From NCBI GenBank assembly GCA_000697475.1, contig JNEU01000888.1, positions 1 to 64,000 on the forward strand: DNA of 64,000 nt, in the 5' to 3' direction. Numbering within the stretch: position 1 is the first letter of the stretch; every line of letters starts with the position of its first letter. Shown piece after piece: positions 24,018-37,958 of the stretch. This stretch comes from Lichtheimia corymbifera B2541 (lineage: Eukaryota > Mucoromycota > Mucoromycetes > Mucorales > Lichtheimiaceae). The translations under genes and the position numbers were made by a program. The notes under the pieces were generated by a model that saw only the letters and a program-made list of their open reading frames with translations, was not told where the DNA came from and made no database searches.

Positions 24018-25484
24018 TTATTGAGCATAAATGTGGTTAAAAGACCAAGGAGAGGATGCCGAGTTGGTGTTGTTAGTATTAGCAAAGGAGGATGTGGATG
24101 GAGTAGTAAACAAGGGGCGTGGATGTTTTTGATCAGCCTGGGCTAGCCAATCTGATGCAGCCATAAAACTCGGTGGAGGCAAACGATGTTGATGATGACG
24201 TAGATGATTTTGTTGTAGACTATGTACAGAATTTAGAAAATGGAGTGGGTAGACGTATCCATTTACATACCGAGATGCTTGTGCAGCAGCAGCCGTGGCA
24301 GCAGCAGCAGCAGCGGACTTGTCATTTTGCGATCGACCCCAAGATAGACGAATTCTCGAATTGCCAATTTGATAACCATTCATGCACAGGATGGCTGATT
24401 CGGCCGAAATTCTGGAAACATATTGAACAAATCCACAGCCTTTTCCAGGTGGGATCTTTGTGTAGACGATATCACCAAATGGCATAAAATACTGTTGAAG
24501 TTCATCTTCAGTGATGGGAGCTGAAAGACCACCGACAAAGACAGTCGTGTTGTGAGGGTCCATCAGTGTTGTTGGCGTTGTTGTTGTTGTTGTTGTAGTA
24601 GTAGTAGTAGTAGGTGTTGAAGGTGACGAAGGGAACGAGCTGGTGCTACTGTTGTTGCCGCAGTAATGCTTTGGAGTGGCCATAGAGACACGCACGGGCC
24701 TACCTCTGATGCAGCAACCCTGCATTTCAACAAGGGCATGTTGATGTTCTGCAGCATCTGAGAAACGCACAAAACCATATCCTCGGGAAAGACCAGTACG
24801 AGGATCATTCATGATCTTTGCATATTTGCATGAACGATAACGGGTTGCAAATGCCGACTAGGGTGATGATGATTAGATCGTCGTCTAGGGTGACCCTATC
24901 GTCGTCGGCACTACTACTTACCAACAAGGTTGCTTCACTACAATCACCAAGATCACCCACAAAGATGGAATACTCAGGTTGGCGATCCTCACTAATATAC
25001 AACTCAATGAGTCAATAGGCTCGCTCCTATGCCACTTCTTTGTAGTAACTCACCGCCGGTCAATCAAACCACCACCCGAGGCCCAATTTAACTTGAATGT
25101 CTTGCACGTGTTGGGAATGGTTGTACCATGGAATGCACTTAGTGCAGCTGCAGCGCTTGTAGATGATCCAAAATCGACAAATGCATATCCTGCACTGATT
25201 CTACCATAGCTTATCATGTTATTATGCAAGTAGGAGGTGGTGTGCTGCATAAAGCTTACGAGGTAACCTTGTCACGAATGATCTTGACAATGACATTCTC
25301 ACCGAGATTGTACCAGAGTTGCGTTATGAATTGCTCGTCCATCCATGGTTCGAGATCGCCCATCCTAGAGAGAGGGTGTGTGTGTGTAAGGCACGGGTGA
25401 CAGGCATAAGGGGGGGGGGGGGTTGGCACGTATTTACCATAGAGTTGTCTTTGTATTTTCTGTAGACGCCATAGAGAAGGGCAT
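24018..25484 (-). CDS. Three-RRM RNA-binding protein, Nam8/Ngr1/TIA-1 type
   Basis: Exons are 25484-25438, 25364-25260, 25209-25054, 24991-24922 and 24857-24018, total 405 aa. RRM1 begins TTLWMGDLEPWMDEQF with RNP1-like SAGYAFVDF. RRM2 begins YSIFVGDLGDC with RNP1 RGYGFVRF. RRM3 reads TTVFVGGLSAPITEDEL with RNP1 GCGFVQY. Such proteins bind U-rich RNA and act in U1 snRNP-dependent 5' splice-site selection or mRNA stability. A Thr-rich linker sits before RRM3 and an Ala/Gln/His-rich tail after it. A second Met 12 bases downstream (25472) is an equally good start. The tail may hide another intron near 24270. Confidence 0.88.
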
Positions 25485-25731
25485 GGATAACCCAGAACGG
25501 GGAGAGGACATGGAAAAGAGAAAAAAGTGATATGTATGTATGTGTTTGTAAAATGCAAAAAAGCCGTAATCAAAAGGTGTGATTTGAAACACCCCATGCA
25601 CCCAGCAAGCAGCAACATCAGAGGCACCTTGTTTCCCTGTTTGTATTCAACCCGGGCGATATTGTAATCATTTGTTTCACTCTTCTCTCTCTTTTTCTCT
25701 ATCACAAGACTCTTTTATTACATTATAAATA

Positions 25732-28700
25732 TCATGAATGCTTTTTACTAAGAAAGGGATGCCAGATGTGGTTGGCCGCATAGCGCCATGCCATCCTTCC
25801 ATAATGCGAATCGCGTACGTGTAACACCAAAAACCATGCCATCATGTGATTTGCCAGAAAATACAACGAGTGTGCATATTTGATGCCGTACAGAAACGCA
25901 TACGCTACTACCATACAAAAAAGTCCTCGGGTAGCCCACCGCCACACTCTATTATTATTTGTATATCAGCATGGATGTATGTAGCTTTGCTAATGACATT
26001 GCAAATAAATAAAGCTTACTTACCCTTCATGCCGTGGTAACATCTTGCGGTGGCCTGTCAATAATTCCACATATAGAATAAAAGGTGCAATGGCAAATAC
26101 ATTATGGTCTGATGAAAAAGGAACAAACCAATGCACTGACAAATTCCTGATCCACACCACCAGAATGGGTAGGTTGAATGGGAGTAACGTCACAAATAAT
26201 AATAATAATGATTGCATGTAGTGGTATCGATTCACTCGTGACGGCTATAATAACATCATCATATTCAATAAACATCCTCCACTACCACATGTTGTTAACT
26301 TGATCACTTACTGAGGACCAGGACCGCACCAACGACCTTATACAATTGACAGTATGCACCAAAAAGGCAACAACAAATACAAATTGATAGGGGATGCAAG
26401 TGGCTACGAGGACAAATAAAATAACCGTGGTAATGGCTCGTCTTTGAAATCGTTGTTGCTTTGTCTCCGTGGGATGACTACTCCATGTAAGAACACGCTG
26501 GGTTCCAAAAGTGCCGGATAACACATAAGCGCACAGTAGTAGCAATCGATCGACGACCACCCATATAAAACAAACAGTGCCACTGCTCACGAGCAGGCCA
26601 GCCAATGGTAGCCACCAAAAGAATGGATCCGTATTGCCATCAAGCACATGCTCCCAAGGAATATCCAGGCCAAAGTCATGCCCATCGTAAATTGAACATT
26701 GGTAAATGCTGCATAATCCAACTGCTACCATGATCACAGGCAAGATGCGTCGAATATAAAAACTGAGACCTTGGCCAAAATGTGGAAATATGCCTATAGA
26801 GGAGGGTAATGAGAATAGCGATCTTTGTGTGGCATATATAATATTACCTGTGCGATTGTAGCATTCAATTTGTCCCGCCAGCACAAGGATGACAATAATG
26901 AAGGTAAAGGACGCCAGCATAATACCGTTTCTAAATCCAAGTCGACCTGCACTTCCATACCAATCAATGGTGATATCCACATGGATGGGTTCTTGGCAAG
27001 TGGTTGGATCCATCCACATTTGCAATAAAAAGCCTTGATGGTCCACATCTGCTGTGCTGATGGTCATGGATGAAAAGGCGGTCCGGCCATGGAGTGTAAA
27101 ATCCGTCGGTCCATTGCCTACGTTGACATAAAACTTGGATTCATGCATGGTCGAAATGGATTGGCGGAGAAAAGGAGCAAAAAGACCAAGATCATTGCAT
27201 TTGCGTGTCAATGTCAGATGATAAGCAAGCATGGGATTTTCAATCGCTGGGATATGGATGCGTGTAAAGAGAGAGGCATTCACTTGAACATGGGCGCCTA
27301 ACATTGCTATAGATGACATGGACTGATCCACTCGATAGGCATTCTCGGTGGTACTGAAAGGTTCGGCAATAAGAAAGCCATCCGAATCACCATTATCCGC
27401 AATACCAATCCATCCATGCCCATCCATTTGACCAAATTCTATACTGGCAAAGCTGAATGTGTTTCCTGAAAAAGGGTACCGGTCGTTGGGTGTAGATGCA
27501 GGTACAGGAGCGACAAGCGTATCGGCACTCTTACAAGCAACGCCACCACTATGTCCATCATGCCGGTTGCACAAATACAAGGAGAATCGACCTCTTGCTT
27601 CATCCAATGCCTGATCCGTCAAGATAGCAAATGCATCATTGTTGCTTCCAAATGCAGGTAAAAGTGTCACGTGATTGCCTTTGATGGATCGTTCCCCTTG
27701 TATCACGAGCCGTTCGTCAATATCCAAATAGCTGACATGATCAAAATACATCAATGAACCTAGAAACCCAAATAGGATTAGCCATATGTATAGATATAAA
27801 GACATACCACGCTTAACTTACCCAATGATATAGGCTCTGAACCACGATCCTCTAACCCGCTCAAAAACGCTCGTTTCATGATGCTCATGCGCTCAGATAC
27901 AGATTTGACTTGAGAAGATCTTCTTGCATCCACAATATCCAACATGGCTTTCACCAAAACGTGTACAAGCTGCTTGCACGATAAGATTTCCAAATGATCG
28001 ACACCGGTCCATACGCGTGGTATAGCAGTAGTGAAGACTGTAAAGCCATGACTTGCAGGTAAAAAGGCGCCCACATTGGCTGAATCGGAACATACGGTGT
28101 TATCCAGTGTGCCACCAGCGATTGATATCATGGTCACATCCCGGAGGGATCGGGCCGTGGTGGTGGTATCATCTTCTCGGAGATTGTAGCCGTCGATCCA
28201 AAATTGATGCATATCATCGTAAATCTTTGATATCTTCCAATCGAATGGTGCAGGAGGTAAAACATGTGGCGTTGAAAGTGTGATGATCGTATTAATCGTA
28301 CCAGGCTGATAGTTGTTGAGCATGAACATCGTTTTGGCGACGACACCACCCATGGAGTGACCAATGATCATGACAGATGCAGGATCAGGATACTTGTCGG
28401 ACTTGTATATCTTGAGAATGTAATCAATCGCATCATTCAAATACTCGGCTTGTTCTAATAATGATTGCCCATGGAGTGCTGAGAATTCCTCATGGAAATC
28501 CACTAAAAGAAGGAGTATTGGAAAACGTTGCCATGAATTTTCATACCAGTCTTTGCTGCTTACCTGTAAAAAAGTCGAGATTCCGCATGCCTTGTTCATG
28601 TATCTCAGGATGTTGTGCATACAATTGATAATAATGAAAGGCAGCTTCTGCAGCAATGGCTCTGACTTGTTTATAACTTCCAGCATGACCAGGGACGAAT

Positions 28701-29255
28701 AAGACGGGGACACCTGATGGCTATATATATATATATGCACATGTTGATATATATAAAAAGTAAGCATGTTTATATCATGTTTACCTGACCCGAAAGATCC
28801 ACATCCTTTTCGCGATAAAGATAAAGCGCATATTTGCCAGCAAAGCGCGTCATTTCGCTATCGAAGCCAGATTGTCGAATATAGGTTGGACGCATGTATA
28901 TTTCTTGACACCCGCTCACGTCTCGTTGATGGTTGGTGAATGAATCTAGGATGATGGCAAGGGAGGCAAAGGACACAAGAACCAGCATGGAAATAATGAA
29001 ACGGGTATTGCTAGTAAATCTATAAGACGATGCGAGTATGCGAGGTCTGGCTCGAGTGTTGGGTGAAGATGGTGGTGAAGGTGATGTCGCTGGTGACGAA
29101 TTGCGACTGTGAACATGAGGGTCCATGGGTGAACGATCAACATAAAGACATGGTGCAGTTACAGTGTTGCTTTCTCGATTCGAATGTAACGGCTCATCGT
29201 CTGTTGAACCATGACAATTGGGCGACGACGACGGCGACGACGACGACGCATCCAT
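25732..29255 (-). CDS. BST1: GPI inositol-deacylase (Bst1/PGAP1)
   Basis: It removes the acyl chain from inositol of GPI anchors in the ER, needed for exit of GPI-anchored proteins. Exons are 29255-28785, 28720-28564, 28502-27822, 27759-26848, 26793-26312, 26244-26024 and 25948-25732, total 1046 aa, matching the family's ~1000. After an N-terminal transmembrane segment (FIISMLVLVSFASLAIIL) comes the lipase domain: VLFVPGHAGSYKQVR, then the nucleophile motif IIGHSMGG and LSTPH. Several C-terminal membrane spans follow (MLASFTFIIVILVLAG, FVLVATCIPYQFVFVVAFL, SLLLLFVTLLPFNLPILVVW). The 54-nt intron 26794-26847 is frame-neutral, so retention would only insert 18 residues. Confidence 0.93.
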
Positions 29256-29799
29256 GAGTGGAAATGTGTGTTGTTGGCGATGATTGGGCTGAGAAGCCTC
29301 GTCCCGCTTGTTCTTTATATGCGTTTGGACGAGAATAAATAGGTAAAATCAAGCGTCCTGTTGACAGCGTCGCAGGACATGCGAAAAAAAAGTGTAAATC
29401 GAGAATAGAAAAAGACAAATCTCCATTTATCTGCCCTCTCTGGATATTATGGGCCGCATTATCCATCCAATCATTTTTGCGCGGTGCATTATTTAACCAA
29501 GAGCCTTATTGACAGACCCTCCATCCCTTTACCTGGACCTTGTGCTTCGCTTGGCTGGGCTTAGCTTCCATTTCGCTGGTCTTGGCATTGAGAATTTTGA
29601 CTCTTTGCTGTGGTACTATTACGCTTTGGTTACGTTTGCGTGCTACGGATCTGGTTGCTATGGTAGCATTTCATCCACTTTCATGTGCTGCTAAGCAGAT
29701 ACATCGGAGTCAACGTATCACTCTCATCCATTGGCTTGGAATAAAACAACATGTATTTGAAAACCATTCTTCATTCTTTTATTATGAATAAGTATAAGC
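29256..29799. other. Intergenic
   Basis: It lies upstream of BST1 and downstream of the GH15 gene. A 61-codon plus-strand frame at 29509 is hydrophobic and unsupported. No gene is called. Confidence 0.5.
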
Positions 29800-32477
29800 T
29801 CATGAACGTGTTTCTTCGAGCACGCGATCAAGATTAAAAGCAGCTGTAGTATAGTAAAGTATAATAAATAACATGAACGATACATATATGATGGGGTTCA
29901 TTCGTGACTTACCACTAATAAACGATAAATGAGAAAATGCCTGAGGGGTGTTTCCAAGCATTTCCCCTGATCGTGCAATCTCCTCTGAGAAAAGGCCAAC
30001 ATGGTTGCTATACGACACCATCTCTTCAAACATGACAATAGCACGACGTAAAAGCCTTCGATCATACAGCCCTGCTCTTGCTAGCGCCTCCACAAGCCAA
30101 AAGGTGCACATTGAAAATGCACCTTCTAGGCCACCCACACCATCATCTGTGGTAAGAAAGTTGTATCGGAAGACAAGATTATTGGCAGTGAGACCGCCTA
30201 CGAATACACATTAGGACATGATCCATATAAAATATATATCCCACTAAAAATTTACCTTTCTCTGGCGGCAAGAGGATGTGTCTAATGGTTGACAACATGC
30301 GTGGATCATTGGGTGCCACGAAAAATACAAGAGGCATAATGAGCACACTCGAATCCAGTGCATCGGGTGATTCGATGCTTTGCGTAAATATCTCCAATTT
30401 AGGATTCCAGCATTGAGTCATGATCTCTTCGTAAATGATATCACGTGTTTTTAGCCAACGGTCTCGTTCAAGACATGGAAACATGCGTTTTTCAGACAAT
30501 CGAATGCCTATTTCCAGTGCCATTTGATCAGTATGCTTTTGCAAGGAACCACCCCTTTTACTTACCTCTATCAATGGCAACCCAGCACATGACGCGTGAA
30601 TACGTGAAATTTTGTGTCTTTCCTCGGACCTCCCTGTAGTAAAGCAAAAGTAAGCATACATGTATGTACCTTCATGGGGGGAACTTGCCATATAGACATG
30701 TCCGGACGATTATAGTTATCGCAGACATGGTTCACCAAGTTGCGCACTGAGCACCAAATGTCATAGGAAACAGGTCGACCATACTTGTTGAACAAATAAA
30801 TGCCATCAAGCAACTCGCCATAGATATCCAATTGCAAGTGGTCAAAAGCCCCATTCCCTATGCGTACAGGACGCGATCCATGATATCCATCGAGATGAGG
30901 CAACTCCTTTTCTTCAAGATGTTTTTCGCCATCAATACTAAAACACGTTGTATTAAAAAGGTGGTTACATCACTGGCATCCCGTGGTATGCTTTACCTAT
31001 ACATGATATTCAATGACCCATCCGGATTCTACGATATTCGAATTGCATCATGTTAGCATGGTAGATAGATATGGATTGACGCAGATATTATTACCAGATC
31101 TTTGCACCTGTCAGCTATGTAGTTCATGTACTTTTCAGCTTCCTCGGTGAGACCCAGCCGCAAAAATGCATAAATGGTAAACGAGGCATCTCGTATCCAT
31201 ACAAATCGATAATCCCAATTACGTGAACCACCAATGGCTATCAATAAAATCTAAGTACAATGGCCCTACGTGCCAAGATATGAGACTTTTTCACATACCT
31301 TCAGGAAGACTGAATGTGGGTGCAGCGACCACCGCCCCAGTCTACATATTTATGTTATTAAAAGATCGGAGATTACGAAAACAAAACCTACCGGCTCATA
31401 GGTCAACATCTTGAGAGTGAGAGCACTTCGCATGACATGTTCTCTCCAACGTCCACGGTAACTACTACCACTGATCCACTTTTGCCAATAGTTGGCTGTT
31501 TGGCGAAAGAGGGCATCGATCAAGCTGACAGTAAGGGGTGGATCTTGTGCAGTACGCTCTTTGGCTGCAATGTAAGTCTCGTTTTGGGGAGCCTTTCGAC
31601 AAGGTGGTTCTTGTCTTAGCACAAAAGTAACCTGCTGTGTCTCTTGTAGTTGAAATTCACCCTTGATACCCGGGCCTGTGAGATCAGGATTGTCGTCTTT
31701 GCGAATGTGGATAAGGGGACACTCATAATCACCACATTTGGCCAAGTAACGAAAATCCATGGTCAAGTTTTCAGAGCGAAAGACGAAGCGTTCAGCACCC
31801 ACATAGTAGGGAATCTCATCTTCTGGGTACAATCGTAGTGCTTCCTCTTCATGGGCGCTCCGCTTTTCAATGTCAGTTGTATGCTTATCCATGGCATAAT
31901 TGAAAGCTGGATACAACTCGAGATCAAAAGAAACGGTACCACGGATCACTTCAACCGTGCGAATAATCCATGGCAATAATGGTTTGGTAGAAGTACGCTG
32001 AGACGTCTCTGGTAAATGCATGTAATCGGTTATCTGAGCCACACCATCATCCGAAAGAAACCGCGTGGTGAGAATATTGCCATTAGGAAGATATTGCTGC
32101 TTGTTGCTGGTATGCGTTTTAGGCCGCAGCGAAAAATGACCACCTTTGTTCTTGTCTAAAAGCCGGCAAAATATCGATGGGCTGTCGAATTTTGGATAGC
32201 AGCAGAAATCAATAGAGCCATCGGTACCGCACAATGCCACTGTGCGCATATTGCCAATCATGCCATAGTTCTCGATAGGTAGGTAGCCACGGCTTCGTAC
32301 ATTGCCTCGTGTGGCTTCGGTATCCGTATTGTGCGTTTGTGTAGGGTTGATGGATTGCCGTCGTGTATCAGCTACATAGCGAACACCTTCAGGGAGTTGC
32401 TTTGCTGGCTCACGTTGCGCAGCAATTTCTGTGTCCAATTGCAGGCAATAAGATTGATCACGCTCTCTGTCCTCCAT
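29800..32477 (-). CDS. Glycoside hydrolase family 15 protein (glucoamylase/trehalase-like), intracellular
   Basis: The N-terminal domain has [20 protein letters not shown] and [18 protein letters not shown]. The catalytic (alpha/alpha)6 barrel contains [59 protein letters not shown] and, near the end, [16 protein letters not shown]. These fit the GH15 branch that includes trehalases and alpha-glucosidases distinct from secreted starch-binding glucoamylases. No signal peptide or starch-binding domain is visible, so a cytosolic role in trehalose or glycogen breakdown is inferred. At least seven introns. Visible junctions include donor 31391 (CCG/GTAGG) with a following [14 protein letters not shown] exon, and the last exon ending VLEETRS at 29800. 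Confidence 0.88.
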
Positions 32478-33048
32478 GACTTTTTAGATAAACGTGGAAC
32501 AAAGAACTAGTATAATAGATTTTCAACAATGAAATAAGGCTGGGATACAATGAACAAAATCCCTTGTCAAGGAGTGATGCACCACCCCTACATATGAAGG
32601 GTTTTTTTGGGGCCACGATCTGTGGAAGACAATGACCCCACATTGTTGTTTCATATCATTGGTGGCGAATAGATGGATTGAAGCCCTCATAGTAGACATT
32701 AGGTTACGGCATGGCAAAAGATAGGTCGCTTGATTTTTCAGCAACAATGGATAGTGATCACGTGTAATAATATAATGGATCCTCTGCATAAGCATCTTAA
32801 TACGGTGCCTAAGCTTTCCCTACTGTGGGGATGATTTGTGTTTGACCGAGCTAGCAAACATCAGATGTTAGCTGCTGTGAATAAACTACATCATGTTCCT
32901 TCCGGCTTTGGTGGAAGCAAACAAATGCATACTATACGCGGAACTCTGTAACTTTGTATACGAGGATATTATTTGATATAAGCATTCAATGTAGAAAAAA
33001 AAACAAGATGGCCTTCTCTTATTACTCTTTTCCCTACTTTTTAAACAA
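32478..33048. other. Divergent promoter region
   Basis: It lies between the GH15 gene (minus) and the acetate-permease gene (plus). No gene is seen. Confidence 0.5.
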
Positions 33049-34099
33049 ATGGAATCGTGGATGCATAATCGTGGAGGAGGCCAAAATTACGGCCTCGAAG
33101 AACAGCAACATGGAGGAGGATCCAATCTTCAAAGTCCACAGCCAGTGCGACCCACCACGCATGAAGATGCTAATGGCAAACTTGCTGTATCCAGCACCAC
33201 CCCACCGCTACACACGTTCCCATCACATCACAGCGTTGCCAGCTCATTCCACCTTCCCGCAGAGTATCTCAACATGACCCGTGCAGCATCGCCTGCTGTG
33301 CTTGCACAAGGTGATCGTCGACCACTGAGTATGGGAAATCCTGGTGTACTTGGTATGTATATATAAACATCATCATTGGATGGATGGATGATGGGCTCAA
33401 TGGTATTGGTATGATATAGGTCTCTGGTCTTTTGCAACGGTGACCATTTTACTTGGCGTCTATAATCTCTTTTTACCACACAAATCGAATCACATCATTT
33501 ATCCCACAGCTATGCTTTTTGGTGGTCTTGCACAATATATCGCTGGGTAAATGTGTACACGATACCTTTTTATCTGCTTCATCTCACCATCATTCACCGA
33601 TAGCTTCCTGGATTTATTCTATGGTGGTACATTTTCTGGTACAATCCTGGTATCCTATGGTGCGTTTTGGGCAGGAAGTGGCATGATGATGTTACCCACG
33701 GTCGAACCACTGCTTGAAGTTTACCAAACGGAATGGGATCTCGCACAAGCCAATGCCATTTATCATTTCATGTGGGCGTTCTATACGCTGATGCTTATGT
33801 GCATATCACTCAAGATCAGAAACGGCACCTTTACTCTCACGTGGTGTTTGTTTTGGGTGTTTATTACCCTGTTTTTGACAGCCATTTACTACGTGACGAA
33901 TGTCCAACCCGTACTACGTGTGTCAGGTAGGAGCGTAATATTGATGGTGGATCATCCAGCCATACTGAACATGAATATTATAGGTGTTACAGCCTTTTTA
34001 GCAGCGATAGGTGCTTATTACATGGGCTGTGCTGCTGTCTTTGAGGAGCAAAAGAGCAAGTGGTGGGTCGGAAAATACAAATGGTGCAAGCGATCATAG
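33049..34099 (+). CDS. Acetate/succinate transporter, GPR1/FUN34/YaaH family (Ato/Ady2-like)
   Basis: Exons are 33049-33352, 33420-33546, 33604-33926 and 33984-34099, total 289 aa. A ~95-residue hydrophilic N-terminus ends in the family signature NPGVLGLWSFATVTILLG (canonical NPAPLGL). Six membrane spans follow, with AMLFGGLAQYIAGFLDLFYGG, GTILVSYGAFWAG, FYTLMLMCISLKI, LFWVFITLFLTAIYYV and VTAFLAAIGAYYMGCAAVF. Family members are plasma-membrane acetate uptake or ammonium-export proteins induced on poor carbon sources. The motif residues A and P are replaced by G and V here, a modest deviation. Confidence 0.92.
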
Positions 34100-34454
34100 A
34101 TATACTCCATTATTACTTTATGCATTTTTATATACTATTCCCTAAATACAAAGGCACATGTACGTACGTATGCATTGCAAAGCTTTATTTTTTCATGCAT
34201 TGTCATGATCTTCTACCCTTAATGAATTTCGCAAACGGCTATGATGATGATGATGATGATGATGATGCCAAAAAGTCACTACTTGAAGTGTAAACACGAG
34301 AATGTACAATCCAATGCAATTCATATGGGTGCTGTGTACGTCGATGTTCATGCGTAGTATCACACAAGATCAGAAATGGGCATTGTTATATTGCGGAAGC
34401 TGAACACAAAACCTTTTCCTTGCTTCTGCTCACTTGTACATACGACACCCAAAA
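34100..34454. other. Intergenic with a (GAT)n microsatellite
   Basis: A GATGAT run covers about 34241-34266. Otherwise no feature is recognised. Confidence 0.5.
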
Positions 34455-37400
34455 ATGGAGACGCGTTCTGGTATCCCCCTAGGCACCAAACCACTCGGCA
34501 ATCACCCTGTCTCATGGAATGATGACGAACAAATTCTCGTATGCCTCCCGACCATTGTCCAGATCTTGGTAAGGTCAAAAGTCGATTCCTGCATGCCTCA
34601 ATGACAGCACTCAACCTTCACCGCTTGTTTTCACTCGAAGGTTCCTTCACTTGTTGATATCACGCAAGACGAAGATCCATATCTACGTATTGGTGTTCGA
34701 CCACTCAAAGACATCCCGTGCATGCAATATAATGATACAGAAGGTACACAGTGGAAAGGTCGTTGTTGAATACCAGCATTAAAGACAATGTAGTACACAA
34801 TCCTTCCGCACAAAGCGCACGCCTTATAGCAGAACAATATCGATCAGCGACCTGGTCACCGACAGGACTTAGTAGCTCGGGCGGGTAAGGAGCTCATTTG
34901 TATAAAATGGGGCTATTTGTGAATGACACCTTTTTTTTCCTTATAGATGTATCTTGACAGCTGTGACCACAAAGCATCGTGTGATCCATTACACTCCTTC
35001 GAAAAACGAAAGATCAACATCGACGGCACCTTGGATACCGGTATAGACTCATATCATAGCAATTACCTTGAATGATTCTCTCTCATCACGTATAAAAATT
35101 TAGATGGCCGATATGACTGACAACATTGCACAATCGATCCTTGGACAGAATACACGCCGTTTCCGTACGATTGAACAAGTAAATTCATTCCACACGTTAT
35201 GTACGTAGCACATTTATTTCAAGGATATGGCCGTTACAATATCATTGACAACCCACCTATAGCTGCTAAATGGTCTCCCACGCTGGCTTTGGATCCGATC
35301 ATGCAACCATTGGCCATCCTTGGACTTGCCAACAAGCGAGGTGAAATATCTTTATGGAGGTAGAGAGAAGAAGAAAAAACTCTCCTATGTTATTGCTGTG
35401 ACGCATTAACTCTATAGTGACCCCTAGTTACTCTTCAACCAAGGGATTCAAACATCAGGCTACGATCCACCTACGTGATAGTTTTGCAACTGAATTGGAA
35501 TGGACAAAGTGGAGACAACATGATGGCAAATGTAAGCGGCAAGCTTGGTATAGTCTTTATGGTAGACTAACATGAATCAAGTTATATCCCATATCATCTC
35601 ATCTAGCGGTACGGGTGCAGCTACCCTATCTTCAGTGACGGTTGAACTTGGAAGTGATGAAGAATCGGGAGCAACTACATTGGTATCCATGGATGCTACC
35701 GTGCAAGAAACCTGGTTTCAAGAGGATCACGCAATCATTGACAACATCTCACTGATTCAGGATCCTGTAAGGAGGAGGAGGAGGATTTATATCTGCAAGG
35801 ATTGCAAAGATGAGCTCACGGCCTTTTCGTGATCTAGGCACATGATAATCGAGTCAAGGTCGCATTGTTCAAAAACACGCGTGCTCTTATTGGGGAAATA
35901 GACTTGGATAATGTGCCACTGGAGCCAACGTGGAAAGAGTATTGGTTACAAGATTCGGTTACGGGCGTAGCTGGTTAGTTGTACCGAACGACCCCATGCT
36001 CTCTATATCATCTAACGAGTTATACATAGGGGCTAACTGGATTGAAGATGGCAAATGTATTCGGATATATACGTCTGAAGGTCAAGGATTGGTCCTTACT
36101 GTTGAAGAAGGCCACGTAGTGGTAGACGCTGCCGCCACAGCTGAGATAAACACGTATCTTGTCACCAAGATCATGCAGCAGTGGGATGAGGAACAAGCGA
36201 GTATGGATCAAGAGCAAATAGCCACAGCCAATAACGCGATACCTGTGCTTTATGGTACCAGCATTTCCCCAATCGGCCTGTATACCGTTTATCTTTTCGG
36301 GTAGAGTATTGATCAGCTGCAGTAGGGTATGTCAAGGAGAATAACACCATTCTTTTTTACCAGTTTTCAAGAGGACGTTGATGCCGCATACTATGATTCG
36401 GATGTTAACGAGGTCTGGGCTGCGTTTATGGCTCATCAGCAACAAAACGACAAATCGTGTACTGCCTCTCTTTTGGACAAGCTGAGGACACAACTATCCA
36501 ATCCCTACTTTTGTATGTTATATCATTTTTTTACCTGACGGAACTTTTATCGTTGATTTTCTTATACCATCCATGTTATAGTCTTCACGTGCCCCTTCAA
36601 GAGTATTCTTCATGAACCGCTCGAGTACTTGACCCAAGATGATGAGGAGGAAGAGAATGATGGCATCATCAAGTGGTTAAAAACCATGGAAACTATGATA
36701 ACGGATGGCGCAGCTCAAAGGTAAATTTAGCTATGGATTCGAGGATCACGAAAGAGAGAGCATGACTTGACCTTCTTCTTCTTAGCACCCAATCATTCAA
36801 ACAGCACTTGTATTGCGATTCACGTGCTACAGCAGCAAGGGCATTGATACGCACAGGACTTGAACTCAAGGTAACTTACACAGCCAAATGTATTACTGGA
36901 GCAACATAGATTAACCCATGTCCTTTTTACAGCGATACAAGCTCATAGAAAGTACACAACTCACACTTCAATCCCTCGAGGATATGGCGCACATGTATCT
37001 GGCCGTTCATTTTGCGGATGTCTGCTTAAATTACATACTTACACTCGCGGACGACGCACTTGAGAATGCTGCAGGTATGCAATGCTGTGTTTTATTCGGT
37101 ATCAAGCTTAACCACTGGTTTACGTAGAGAGCGATTTGGCGGTTGTGCTCCTTTTATGCGACAGGGTACTCGACCAGCCTGTTACGTTTGATTTTGCTGT
37201 CAATACGGTGATCAAGGTCTGCACAAAGCTATCATCATGGCCATCAGCACAAAGTGAATCCATAGCGGAAGAGGTCTCACGAGCCAAAGAGCATCTTGAA
37301 AAACAAGAACCAGCGCCAAAAATACCTCGTGAAAAATGTCCCGCATGCCCAAATCTACTCTCCACGGTGGATAACAAGTTACTGATTTGTAGCTCAAACC

Positions 37401-37626
37401 ATACATGGGGTAAGTTACTTTTTACATATTACCTTACGTATATATTGATTTTGTGTTTGCAGAATCTTGCAGTATTACAGGCAAAGCTTTGGCCACCCTT
37501 GACACACAACTCTGCGTACATTGTGGCGCTAAAAGTATGAAATCAACAGGCTGTAAACTTGCAGACACTATCCTATCCCAGTGCATGAAATGTATTATAT
37601 GCGGATCGAATCTTTCGGCTAGCTAG
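34455..37626 (+). CDS. TFIIIC subunit with N-terminal TFIIIC-delta and C-terminal zinc-finger domains
   Basis: The start at 34455 opens METRSGIPLGTKPLG, followed by VSWNDDEQILVCLPTIVQIL, the first strand of the beta-propeller typical of the TFIIIC 90-kDa/Tau-type subunit. Later exons give ATWSPTGLSSSG, CILTAVTTKHRVIHY and ALDPIMQPLAILGLANKRGEISLW propeller blades. The C-terminus carries the zf-TFIIIC module: KCPACPNLLSTVDNKLLIC, NHTWESC, LCVHCGAK and CMKCIICGSNL. TFIIIC binds the B box of tRNA genes and recruits TFIIIB for Pol III. More than ten short introns are visible, for example 34569-34640. Some middle junctions are uncertain. Confidence 0.82.
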
Positions 37627-37958
37627 TGTGGATAATACAAAAATAAAGTATATTAGAAAGTAATATCGTCGCTGTCTAGAATGCATGGATCATGTAGATG
37701 CTGATAACAGTAAAGTGAAGGAACAATGATGTATCTTTGAGAGTTATGGTAGTGGTGGATGGTGGACGCAGGTGGCGAAGTGGATCGATTTTTATATGAA
37801 GCATCACTATTATTGACAACATGATGATGTTACATGAACCAGCGACTGCGTATGTATCTCAGCAATGAATATGGGCGGTAAGGTGATGATTAATCTTTTT
37901 TATAAAATGCTTACATGCCAATGGGGTAATGAATGATGATACACATGAACAATAACGA
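37627..37958. other. Intergenic
   Basis: This is the 3' space between two convergent genes. No gene is seen. Confidence 0.5.
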